Part shown: positions 54,476 to 62,135 of the stretch, piece after piece
How the letters are laid out: every line of letters begins with the position of its first letter
Position numbering within the stretch: the stretch's first letter is position 1
Assembly: GCA_024655945.1 (NCBI GenBank)
Contig: JANLFK010000003.1
Span: forward strand, 186,001-250,000
Direction of reading: 5' to 3'
DNA length: 64,000 nucleotides
From: a candidate division KSB1 bacterium
Lineage (GTDB): Bacteria; Zhuqueibacterota; Zhuqueibacteria; JANLFK01; Oleimicrobiaceae
Notes under the pieces: generated by a model
Databases searched by the model: none
What the model was told of the DNA's origin: nothing
Seen by the model: only the letters and a program-made list of their open reading frames with translations
Position numbers and translations under genes: made by a program

Positions 54476-54988
54476 CTACTCGGTGCGCAGCACTGCGAGG
54501 TTCATATCGTTGTACCCCATGCGGCCGCACGTGACCATGACCCGCTTAAGCAGCTCAAACGGGGTGCTCTTGTCCCCCTGGATGGTGATGTTGCCGGCAA
54601 ATGAGCTCACCGCGCCCAGTTGGCCGATCCCTTCGGTCAATGCCCGCAAGTCCTGAAGTTCTTTGAGCAGAGCAGCGATCACCAGGTCGCTGCGCGCCAA
54701 AACGTCGGCGTTGCGCACGATGGGCCGCCCGTCCAGCAGAATCCATTCGCGCGTGAGGGCCACGATTGAGGTCGTCTTCGGCGGCAAGGTGGCAGTGGAC
54801 TGCGGCAGGCGCAAGTCGCGCGCAATAGTCATGATCTGCCCCTCGGCCGAGTAGCTCTTCAGCAGGAACACCAGCAAGATGGTGAACATGTCGATCATCG
54901 ACGTCAGCCGCAAGGTAAAGCTGCCGGTGCGGCTCCGTCGCCGGGTTGGAAACAGCTGCCACCCTGTGCTCTCTGTGGAAAGGTTCAT
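54476..54988 (-). CDS. ExbD/TolR-family protein with intact proton-channel Asp
   Basis: A 170-residue protein with one N-terminal membrane span. FTLRLTSMIDMFTILLVFLLKSYSAEG contains Asp33, the position that corresponds to the essential membrane Asp (D25 in E. coli ExbD). The periplasmic part has DLRLPQSTATLPPKTTSIVALTREWILLDGRPI and ends in the ExbD fold with '.I.GDKSTPFELLKRVM.TC...GY...N.AVL'. In the Exb/Tol/Mot motors, five ExbB chains surround a dimer of this subunit, and proton flow through the Asp drives motion. It lies 65 bases upstream of the FHA gene and 21 bases after the first ExbD. Confidence 0.9.
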   Translation of the reverse strand: MNLSTESTGWQLFPTRRRSRTGSFTLRLTSMIDMFTILLVFLLKSYSAEGQIMTIARDLRLPQSTATLPPKTTSIVALTREWILLDGRPIVRNADVLARSDLVIAALLKELQDLRALTEGIGQLGAVSSFAGNITIQGDKSTPFELLKRVMVTCGRMGYNDMNLAVLRTE

Positions 54989-55009
54989 GGTCGCGATTGC
55001 ATTCGCCTT

Positions 55010-55468
55010 TCAACCAGCCAACGAAATGTTAGGAAAACCCGCCTCTCGGCAGGTGTCCATCACCTTGACGATGACTTCGTAGAGAATTGTGGAGGCTGGG
55101 GAGATGACGATGTCCTCGCTCTCCGGGTACTTGGCCTTCACCGCCTTCAGCTGCGCGGTCAGGCCCTTGTAGTCAAAGGCGCCACCCACCTTAGGAAGCT
55201 TCGGGTGGTTCATGTAGGGGCTGTTCAGCTGAAAGCCATCCTCCTCCACCGCCAGAATGTTGAGGATCGCCGGTTTGTCTTGGGCAGCGACGGCGCTCTT
55301 GCGCCCTGCAGCCGGCAGGGAGAGCTCCAACACGGCGATCTTCACGAAAACCGCGGTCAACAGCAAGAAAGGGACGAGGATGAGGAAGAGATTCATGACG
55401 CCGATGATATTGACGTCGGCCTCGCCGCGAACCGTGCCCCTGCCGATTGCCGCCTTCAAGTTCATCAC
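55010..55468 (-). CDS. Second ExbD-like protein, channel Asp replaced by Asn
   Basis: A 152-residue ExbD family protein. ATG 55468 overlaps the ExbB stop (ATGA). The single membrane span reads VNIIGVMNLFLILVPFLLLTAVF; where the usual motif has Asp (as IDMF in its neighbour), it carries Asn26. The periplasmic domain is well kept: '.I..DGF.L', DYKGLTAQLKAVKAKYPESEDIVISPASTILYEVIVKVMDTCREAGFPNISL. A subunit pair with one active and one neutral chain is plausible (ExbD works as a dimer), so this is probably not a decayed gene. Assignment firm, channel role inferred. Confidence 0.86.
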   Translation of the reverse strand: MMNLKAAIGRGTVRGEADVNIIGVMNLFLILVPFLLLTAVFVKIAVLELSLPAAGRKSAVAAQDKPAILNILAVEEDGFQLNSPYMNHPKLPKVGGAFDYKGLTAQLKAVKAKYPESEDIVISPASTILYEVIVKVMDTCREAGFPNISLAG

Positions 55469-56103
55469 TTGCCTCCGCGCACCGTCAACCCTTGAAAGAT
55501 GCGCGCCACGCTCTCATTGATCTCGTCGACGATGCCGTTGGTCTTCTCCTGCAGGTAGCCGTAGGCCAACAGGCAGGGGATGGCCACAATTAGGCCAAAG
55601 GCCGTGGTGTTCATGGCCTGCGAGATGCCCACCGACAATAGCTCCGCTTTCTGCGCTGCTTCTGCTTGCGCCACCGCCTGGAAAGAGACAATGAGACCGA
55701 AGATGGTTCCCAAGAGCCCGAGCAGCGTCGCCACATTGGCGATGGTAGAGAGGTAGTGGGTACGTTTCTCCAGCTTGGGCACTTCCACCAAGGCGGCCAG
55801 CTCGAAGGCACGCTGCACGTCCTTCTCACCTCCGCCGTTCTGGAACTGTTCCAGGCCAGCCCGCACGATGCGCGGCAGGGGCGCCTCCGAACGCCGCGCG
55901 TACTCGATAGCCCTCGCCACGTTGCCGGAATGCACTAACTCCTGAATGCGGTTCACAAATGCAGGGGTATCGATGCGCGTCCTAAACGCTAACACGATGA
56001 TACGCTCGATGGCTATCGCATAGCCGAATACCATCGCTAAGGCGATGACATACATGAACGGCCCACCGTGCTTGAAAAACGCCGCAATGGTCTCCAAACT
56101 CAC
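55465..56103 (-). CDS. ExbB/TolQ/MotA-family motor stator protein
   Basis: A 212-residue inner-membrane protein of the MotA/TolQ/ExbB family. The GTG at 56103 follows GAAGGAGGGC. Three membrane helices: FMYVIALAMVFGYAIAIERII (about 16-36), then after a long cytoplasmic stretch LSTIANVATLLGLLGTIFGLIVSFQAV (about 118-144) and SQAMNTTAFGLIVAIPCLLAYGYL (about 160-183). The 'A..ATLLGLLGTI.G.I' and 'AL.TTA.GL.VAIP' family motifs are both present. It forms the pentameric proton-driven stator with the two ExbD proteins, with which it overlaps or nearly touches. Confidence 0.93.
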   Translation of the reverse strand: MSLETIAAFFKHGGPFMYVIALAMVFGYAIAIERIIVLAFRTRIDTPAFVNRIQELVHSGNVARAIEYARRSEAPLPRIVRAGLEQFQNGGGEKDVQRAFELAALVEVPKLEKRTHYLSTIANVATLLGLLGTIFGLIVSFQAVAQAEAAQKAELLSVGISQAMNTTAFGLIVAIPCLLAYGYLQEKTNGIVDEINESVARIFQGLTVRGGK

Positions 56104-56169
56104 GCCCTCCTTCTTCTTCCCAAAGCGACTCGACCTTTCTTGTAAAGCTCAGCACCTGCTCACGCTCTC

Positions 56170-56544
56170 TCACCAGGGGATGTAGTCCCGGGCGTGGCGG
56201 TTGAGCGTCTTGCGCACCACGTCGCGTTCCACCGGCCGAAAGATTTCCTGGAAAAAAGACCGGTCGATGCCGATGTCATCCACGCGTGGATCGGTCCCGG
56301 GCACGATGAACACCGCCTGCGGCTTCTCAATGCGCCCGAGCACTTCGATCTTGTTCAAGATGATCTTGACCGCATCCTCGCCCACCGACGGGTCACGGCT
56401 GCTGACCTTTTGCTCCACGTCGGAGACGATCTTGTTGAGTTTCTCCTCCACAGGCTTCTGCGGCGCTCCTGCCACGCTCACCATCCCGCTGAGCATGGCC
56501 AGGCAAATGGCCGCCAGCCAGCGGAGGTTACTACATCCACGCAT
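56170..56544 (-). CDS. Small secreted protein of unknown function in the Exb operon
   Basis: A 124-residue exported protein that I do not recognise. ATG 56544 lies seven bases after AGGGG and three bases after the TPR gene stop. The signal peptide (RWLAAICLAMLSGMVSVAGA) is followed by a charged helical stretch, EEKLNKIVSDVEQKVSSRDPS, then AVKIILNKIEVLGRIEKPQAVFIVPGTDPRVDDIGIDRSFFQEIFRP. Its position between the large TPR protein and ExbB with almost no gaps indicates that it is part of the same envelope complex; a periplasmic adaptor is a guess. Confidence 0.7.
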   Translation of the reverse strand: MRGCSNLRWLAAICLAMLSGMVSVAGAPQKPVEEKLNKIVSDVEQKVSSRDPSVGEDAVKIILNKIEVLGRIEKPQAVFIVPGTDPRVDDIGIDRSFFQEIFRPVERDVVRKTLNRHARDYIPW

Positions 56545-56547
56545 CGC

Positions 56548-59460
56548 TTACCCCTTGTTCGTCCCAGGCCTCTGGGCCGGGCCCAGGCCGCCTTCCGTAC
56601 CGAGTTCGATGAGCAGCGCCTGCATGCGCTTGCGGCTTTCGGCAACCCACTCGTTCTCGATATTGCTCTCCTCAGCCCGCCTGACATTGGCCCGGTAGGT
56701 CTCCAGCGCCTGCACCTTGAATGGCTGGGCGGTCTCTGCCAGTTTCTCGTCATAGGTGAGGCGCTCATCAGGCGTCAGGTTGTCAGGCCGGGGCGACTCG
56801 AGGAACGCTCGCACAAACTCTTCAAAGGCAAGGCCAATCCGGTAGGACGCGGCCGTAGCCCATTCGGCGACCTTGTACTTGGCCGCTTCCTTGTACGCTT
56901 CAAGGACCAGCCTCAGCTCGTCGCGCTTGCGAGCGAGATTCTTGTCCAGCGGTGGCACCAATTGGATGCGACAATATTCATCGAAATGGATTTCGCCGAG
57001 CATGAACTGGGCATGGGCGGCCACGTAGTCATCAACCACCACGCCGCGCAGGATGTAGGTGTTGTACTGGCTGATGGTCTTGGCGAATGCATCCTGCGCC
57101 GCCCTGAAGTCTCGCTGGCGGAAGGCCATGTCGCCCACCTTGAACATCACCTCCAGGTATTCATCTGGCTCGGCCCCACCAAGAGCAACGTAACGTTCGT
57201 AAGCGCGGCGCGCTCCTTGCCAGTCCTGCAGATTTTCGCAGCAGGAGCCGGCGTGGAACAGCGCGCGCTGGGCGTACTTGGAGTTAGGCACCAGCTCCAC
57301 CAGCCGCCCAAAGTCCTCGGCGGCCTCGCGCCATTGGCCGAGCCCTTGCCGCAGAACGCCGGCGCGGTACAGGGCCTCGTCGACCAGGGCGCTGCGCGGA
57401 TGTCGGCGCGGTAACTGTTCGAAGAGCGCAACCGCCTTTTCGCTCTCCCCCTCTTTCTCCCGCAGGAGTGCCGCCTCGTACAGGGCCCGCTCTGCTACCT
57501 CCGGATCGCTGGCCGAAGCAGCGAGCTGCTCAAAGCCGGCGGCCGCCTCTGGCAATCGCCCTACATCCCGCAAGCTCTCGGCCGCCTTGAAGCGTGAGGA
57601 AGCGATCATGCGGTTTGCCCGCTCGGCAAACTCGGCCGAATCCGCGTAGGTAGTTGCCAGTCGCTGGTACCACTCCTCCGCCTTCTGGTAGTCTGCATTC
57701 TTGAAGTACGACTGGGCGATCATGTTCATGGCCTGGGCGGTGTAGGGACCGCGTTCCGCCATCTCTGCCACCTTGCGGTACGCCTGCACCGCCAGGTCGA
57801 AATTACCCAGCCCGTAGAGTGTCTCGCCCAACTTCATGAGCACCTCGGTGCGCTTGGGACTCTGCGACAGGAAGCGTTCAAAGTCGTTGCAGGCCTCCAC
57901 CAACCGCGCCTGATTAGGATGCGCCACCACCACAGCCTGCATGATGCCCGAGGCCAAGAAGTCGTCAATGTACGCCGTGACAGTATCGGCCATGGCGCCC
58001 TTTTGGCAGAGGTTGTAGTAGCAGAGGATACGGTTGTAAGCTGCCTGCTCCTTGAACGTTGTCTCCTCGTACTGCGTCATGCACTGGTAGTACGCCTCGG
58101 CAGCCCCTTCGAAATCTCCCACCTCGTAGAGGCATTCGGCAAAGTAGTAGTTCACCCGATAGGCTTTCTCACCGCGGGGGAACTTGCTCAGGTATTGCGA
58201 GAACCTATCGATGGCCAGCCGGTAGTCGCGCACGCTGTTTCCCTCGTGCGCCTTTCGCTGGTAGTAGATGCCCAACTCGTAAAGCGCCTCTTGCGCCAAA
58301 TGCAGGGCGTCGCTACGGATTTCCCCCTCAGGATACTGGGCAAGCCATGCGCTGCCCGGGCCGAAGTTCGTGGCGAGCACTTCGCGGGCCTCGTTCGCCT
58401 TCTCCTCATCGCCGGCGCGCTCATAGGTCTCGACGATCCGCTTGTAGAGCAGCGGCGCATCGTGGTAGAAGGGAAACACCTCCAGCATCGTCTTGTAAGT
58501 CTCGATGGCTTCGTCGTAGCCGTTGCGCGCGTTGTAGGTGTCTGCCATCTTCAGGAACACCTGAATGGGGTAGTCTCGGCCTTGCTTCTTCTCGAAAAAG
58601 GCGCGCGCCTTGGAAGGCCCGCCGAATTCGGTGAACGAGGCGGCTACGTACTCGATGGCCTCGCGCCGCAAGTCGGCTTTACTCTTGTTCCCTCCTCCGG
58701 CAACTCGCTTGCCCGCCGTCAGGGCGGTGGTCTCCTCGATGAGGTAGACAAAACTGCTAATTGCATTGGCAAAGTCGTTGCTGTTGTAATATGACCAACC
58801 CAGCTTGTATAGCCCCATCTCAAAGTAAGGGCTATCCCACTTGTCGAGCAGCCGTCGGTAATGGTTGATGGCCTCCTGAAACTCGCGCCGCTCAAAGTAG
58901 TACTCGCCCAAGCGAAAGTTCACCTCCGGCGCCAGCGGGCTGGAGGGCACCTCAGCAAGAAGGCGGACAAAGTACTCCTTGGCCTTCTCGCGATTCCCCT
59001 CGTCGAGGTAGCTCATGCCCAGCCGGTAGAGGACCCGGTCCTTGAAGTCGACATTGGGGAACTTTTCCAGAAGCTTGCTTGCCGTAGCAATAGTCTTTTG
59101 CAGGTTGATACGCGGCATGACCGGCTGGATCGCGAGGAGGCCTTGGTCGTACTTGGCCATCTCTGCCTCGTAGAGCGTCATCTGCCGCTGGAATTCCAAG
59201 TCGGCTTTGCGCGCATACAGCTCTGCCAACTGGAACATGACGGTGGGGGCAAACTCGGAGGCCGGGTACTTGCTCAGCAACATCTCGTTTTCCTTGATGG
59301 CCTCATCGAGTCGCGCCTCTTCTAAGGGCGAGATCCGGCCCTCCTGGACCGATTGCGCCAGGGGAGCATGCACCGGCATGCCCACAAGAAGACAGACCAC
59401 ACCCAAGATGAGGAAGGCCCTCATGTGCTTGTTGCCAGAGTCATTCCACCTCTGCCGCAT
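56548..59460 (-). CDS. Large periplasmic TPR-repeat protein
   Basis: A 970-residue exported protein. ATG 59460 begins one base after the stop of the preceding TPR gene, with GGAG nine bases ahead. After a signal segment (MRAFLILGVVCLLVGMPVHAPLAQS), nearly the whole length consists of tetratricopeptide-type helical repeats: EKAKEYFVRLLAEVPSSPLAPEVNFRLGEYYF, EAIETYKTMLEVFPFYHDAPLLYKRIVE, AVQAYRKVAEMAERGPYTAQAMNMIAQSYF, and so on to about residue 900. It is a protein-interaction scaffold without a catalytic motif. Long periplasmic TPR proteins accompany ExbB/ExbD and AgmX-type proteins in the Myxococcus gliding cluster and related loci; the link here rests on context. Confidence 0.85.
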   Translation of the reverse strand: MRQRWNDSGNKHMRAFLILGVVCLLVGMPVHAPLAQSVQEGRISPLEEARLDEAIKENEMLLSKYPASEFAPTVMFQLAELYARKADLEFQRQMTLYEAEMAKYDQGLLAIQPVMPRINLQKTIATASKLLEKFPNVDFKDRVLYRLGMSYLDEGNREKAKEYFVRLLAEVPSSPLAPEVNFRLGEYYFERREFQEAINHYRRLLDKWDSPYFEMGLYKLGWSYYNSNDFANAISSFVYLIEETTALTAGKRVAGGGNKSKADLRREAIEYVAASFTEFGGPSKARAFFEKKQGRDYPIQVFLKMADTYNARNGYDEAIETYKTMLEVFPFYHDAPLLYKRIVETYERAGDEEKANEAREVLATNFGPGSAWLAQYPEGEIRSDALHLAQEALYELGIYYQRKAHEGNSVRDYRLAIDRFSQYLSKFPRGEKAYRVNYYFAECLYEVGDFEGAAEAYYQCMTQYEETTFKEQAAYNRILCYYNLCQKGAMADTVTAYIDDFLASGIMQAVVVAHPNQARLVEACNDFERFLSQSPKRTEVLMKLGETLYGLGNFDLAVQAYRKVAEMAERGPYTAQAMNMIAQSYFKNADYQKAEEWYQRLATTYADSAEFAERANRMIASSRFKAAESLRDVGRLPEAAAGFEQLAASASDPEVAERALYEAALLREKEGESEKAVALFEQLPRRHPRSALVDEALYRAGVLRQGLGQWREAAEDFGRLVELVPNSKYAQRALFHAGSCCENLQDWQGARRAYERYVALGGAEPDEYLEVMFKVGDMAFRQRDFRAAQDAFAKTISQYNTYILRGVVVDDYVAAHAQFMLGEIHFDEYCRIQLVPPLDKNLARKRDELRLVLEAYKEAAKYKVAEWATAASYRIGLAFEEFVRAFLESPRPDNLTPDERLTYDEKLAETAQPFKVQALETYRANVRRAEESNIENEWVAESRKRMQALLIELGTEGGLGPAQRPGTNKG

Positions 59461-59461
59461 G

Positions 59462-60847
59462 CTACCGCTCCTGTAGCCCTTCCTTCGTTGGCGTTCCACC
59501 CGTACCCCTGAGGAACAGGGCCCGCGACTTGCCATATTCCGCGTAGGCACGCCAGGTCTTGCGCTCCAGCTTCAAGTTCAGGTTCTCCCGCAGCGCCGAA
59601 ATGGTGCTATGCATCTCCAGGAAGCGTTGCTGCTCCTGGACAATGTTCTCCAGGAGGGCGCGCCGTGTCTCGTCGAGCCGCGCCTTTTCCTCCTTGAGAT
59701 GAGCGGGCACGCGCGATTGCCCACCTACCTGCAGCGCGTCCAGCAGGTTCGCCTCCAGCAGAAGCAAGTCCTCGCGTAAGCGCTCTATCTCTTGCTCCTG
59801 CGCACTCAGGAGACGGCTGAGCTGTTGCACCATTGCGGACAGATTGTCCTCTTCGGGAAACAGCTCGATGAGCTTATCGTACACCTTTACCGCATCGTCA
59901 TAGACACCAAGCTGCACATAACAACGACCCAGCAAAAACAGTGCCTCTTCACTCTTTGGGTCTTGGGGGAAGCGCGACACGAGAGTCATTAGCGGCGCTA
60001 CGGCCCCTGCATAGTCGGCCATCTTCACCGAGGCCCAGCCACAACCCAAGAGGGCCTCAGGGTAGCGGCGATGCTCGGCTGAAACGTCGGCAAAGTAGCC
60101 GCGCGCCTCTTTAAAGTAGCCTAGCTCATAGTAGAGATATCCCAGGGTGAGCCGACCCTCATCGACTACCGCACGACGCTCCTCTGATATTATCGGCAAA
60201 GAGACCAACTTGCGAAACACCGCTACCGACTTGGTCACCCGCTTCATCTTGAGTAGGGACAGGCCCACGGTATATAGGCCGTAGCCGTAGTAGTCGCTGC
60301 GCGGGTCCAGGTTGAGCAAGGCCTCCAGCGCGCTGGGATAGTCTTTGATGTTGTAGTAGCTCTGCCCCGCATAGTAACGGGCCTCGTCGTCGACGTCCAC
60401 TGGGCGGGGCGCCTGCAGCAAGGCCTCGTACAGGTTGAGGCTCTCCTGGTACCTGCCCTGCTTGTACCGCGTCTTTTGTAGGCCGAGCAGCCCCTTGGCT
60501 AACAAAGGGCTCCCGAAGTGGTTCTTCACCAGGTAGGTGTAGGTGGAACTGGCGGCATTGTAGAGTTCCATCTCATACAGGCAGCCCCCCAGCAGGAGGA
60601 GCACCTCGTCGGTTCTCTTGAATTCCGGATAGTAGTCCAACAGGAGCGCGAGGTCGCGTGCCGCTTGCCAATAGGAGCCTGACTTGATGTAAGATTTGGC
60701 TTCGCTCAGCAGCCGGTCGGCCACCCGCTCAAGATCGCGGTCGGCAGCGCGCCCCACTGCCTGCGGATAGGCCGAGACGCAACACGCCAGCCAGACGCAC
60801 GCCGCCAGGGCTATGTATCGCCATCCTGAAGACACCAGCACTCCCAT
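59462..60847 (-). CDS. Exported TPR protein with C-terminal coiled coil
   Basis: A 461-residue exported protein. The start is uncertain (ATG 60847 or GTG two codons later); the signal peptide is SSGWRYIALAACVWLACCVSA. Residues 40-320 are TPR-like: YWQAARDLALLLDYYPEFKRTDEVLLLLGGCLYE, NAASSTYTYLVKNHFGSPLLAKGLLGLQKT, SEEALFLLGRCYVQLGVYDDAVKVYDKLIELFP. The rest (about 330-440) is rich in heptads, SRLLSAQEQEIERLREDLLLLEANL and ETRRALLENIVQEQQRFLEMHSTI, a predicted coiled coil. It is followed with a one-base gap by the larger TPR gene, so the two are a matched pair. Confidence 0.82.
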   Translation of the reverse strand: MGVLVSSGWRYIALAACVWLACCVSAYPQAVGRAADRDLERVADRLLSEAKSYIKSGSYWQAARDLALLLDYYPEFKRTDEVLLLLGGCLYEMELYNAASSTYTYLVKNHFGSPLLAKGLLGLQKTRYKQGRYQESLNLYEALLQAPRPVDVDDEARYYAGQSYYNIKDYPSALEALLNLDPRSDYYGYGLYTVGLSLLKMKRVTKSVAVFRKLVSLPIISEERRAVVDEGRLTLGYLYYELGYFKEARGYFADVSAEHRRYPEALLGCGWASVKMADYAGAVAPLMTLVSRFPQDPKSEEALFLLGRCYVQLGVYDDAVKVYDKLIELFPEEDNLSAMVQQLSRLLSAQEQEIERLREDLLLLEANLLDALQVGGQSRVPAHLKEEKARLDETRRALLENIVQEQQRFLEMHSTISALRENLNLKLERKTWRAYAEYGKSRALFLRGTGGTPTKEGLQER

Positions 60848-60882
60848 CAGCCCCAAATCGGCCTGGGCAGCGTCGGCTACAG

Positions 60883-61893
60883 CTACCTTGGCTTCTCCGG
60901 CTTTTCCAGTTCCTTCTTCATGTTCTCCAGCTCGCGGGCGGCTTGCTCCCGGCGTTGCCGGAGGCGTTCGGCCTCCCGCTGGGCTTCCAATTGCCTGAGC
61001 CTTGCCTCGCGCGCCTTCTTGTCCAGCGTCCTGAACACCGTAAGCCGCCGCGACACGCCGAGAACAACCTTCCAGTCGGCATATCGCTTGTGAAACTCGT
61101 CGGTCACCTCCGGCCTGCGCGCCAGACTCACGTCCACCGCCAGGTCGGCCAGCAGTCCAAAGGGCGCAAGGAAGCGTATGCCCTGCGTCAGTCTCTGCGA
61201 ATTATGATACCAGCGCACTGAGGTGTTGTTCAAGAACAGCTCGCCTGTGTACTCGGTGAAGAGGTAGGAAGAGCGCACAGGGATTTTGATCCCTACACCA
61301 AGCAAGACCTGATCGACGCGCGCGGTAAAGAACCGATCGTTGAGGTCGTGGTCGATATACCCCAAGTTGAAATGCGCCTTGAGCGGGGTCAGCGGAAAGG
61401 AGCGCCTCAGATCCCACGTGGCCACGCCGAGCAGCGCCACAGCGGTCTTTCCAGAAGAGTACGGCTCGAACGGCACGTTGTGGTACTCTGCCGTGGGCAA
61501 TACCACCATCGGATAAAAGCCGAGGCGGAAGCTGCTCCATCTGAACGGCACCACTTTCAGGCCAAGCCGCGTGTCTCCGGGCATCGGCGTGAGCTGCTGA
61601 CCGTCGTCCTGGTACAAAGCCATACCGGCGGTCAACTCAAATGTCTCCGAGAGGGCGAACGTCAGGCTGCTATTGATGGTAAAGTCTTTGACCATCACCG
61701 AGGCATTGCCCCGGGCCTCCACGAAACTCAGGCCGTGGAGGGTCATATTCATTTGCCCAGGAATCAAGGCCTCGGCCGACTGCACGCGCAACAAGCCTCT
61801 GCCTCCCAACATCGTAGATTGCGCTGGGACCGCCACGGGCAGCAAAAGCACGGTGAGCGCCAGAAATGCCTTGACAGAGGAGTGCTTTGTCAC
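60883..61893 (-). CDS. Exported, probably outer-membrane barrel protein with charged C-terminal helix
   Basis: A 336-residue exported protein. The GTG at 61893 (GAGAGGG ahead) begins a signal peptide, TKHSSVKAFLALTVLLLPVAVPAQS. Strands alternate through the middle (MNMTLHGLSFVEA, RLGLKVVPFRWSSFRLGFYPMVVL, KTAVALLGVATWDLRR, VLLGVGIKIPVRSSYLFTEYTGELFL, LADLAVDVSLARR), as in an outer-membrane barrel. The last 60 residues are a long charged helix (REARLRQLEAQREAERLRQRREQAARELENM), unusual for a barrel and possibly contacting the periplasmic TPR proteins. First gene of the Exb/TPR operon, 35 bases ahead of the first TPR gene. Function unknown. Confidence 0.7.
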   Translation of the reverse strand: MTKHSSVKAFLALTVLLLPVAVPAQSTMLGGRGLLRVQSAEALIPGQMNMTLHGLSFVEARGNASVMVKDFTINSSLTFALSETFELTAGMALYQDDGQQLTPMPGDTRLGLKVVPFRWSSFRLGFYPMVVLPTAEYHNVPFEPYSSGKTAVALLGVATWDLRRSFPLTPLKAHFNLGYIDHDLNDRFFTARVDQVLLGVGIKIPVRSSYLFTEYTGELFLNNTSVRWYHNSQRLTQGIRFLAPFGLLADLAVDVSLARRPEVTDEFHKRYADWKVVLGVSRRLTVFRTLDKKAREARLRQLEAQREAERLRQRREQAARELENMKKELEKPEKPR

Positions 61894-62023
61894 CTTGTCC
61901 CTCTCTGTTCCACAAGCCTTGGAGGACCCGCATTGCAGGGTTGCAACGCCACGCGTGCTCTCCCCGGCCGGAAAGGGGTTTTGCGCCTCTTCCCGGCAGG
62001 GAGTAGCAGCATTTTGATTTTTA

Positions 62024-62052
62024 AATTTACACGCAAAGCATCGGATATGCAA
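62024..62052 (-). promoter_or_regulatory. Promoter for the barrel-TPR-Exb operon
   Basis: On the minus strand TTGCAT, 17 bases, TAAATT, in an AT-rich stretch. Leader of about 125 bases to the GTG at 61893. It is the only clear promoter found before the operon. Confidence 0.55.
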
Positions 62053-62135
62053 GCTCTTTTTCGCCCTTCAGCGGACGCGCCACGCTTCTCGCTCGCTGCA
62101 CCTCCGCTTGGCACCCCTTGCCTTTGCCCCAGGGG

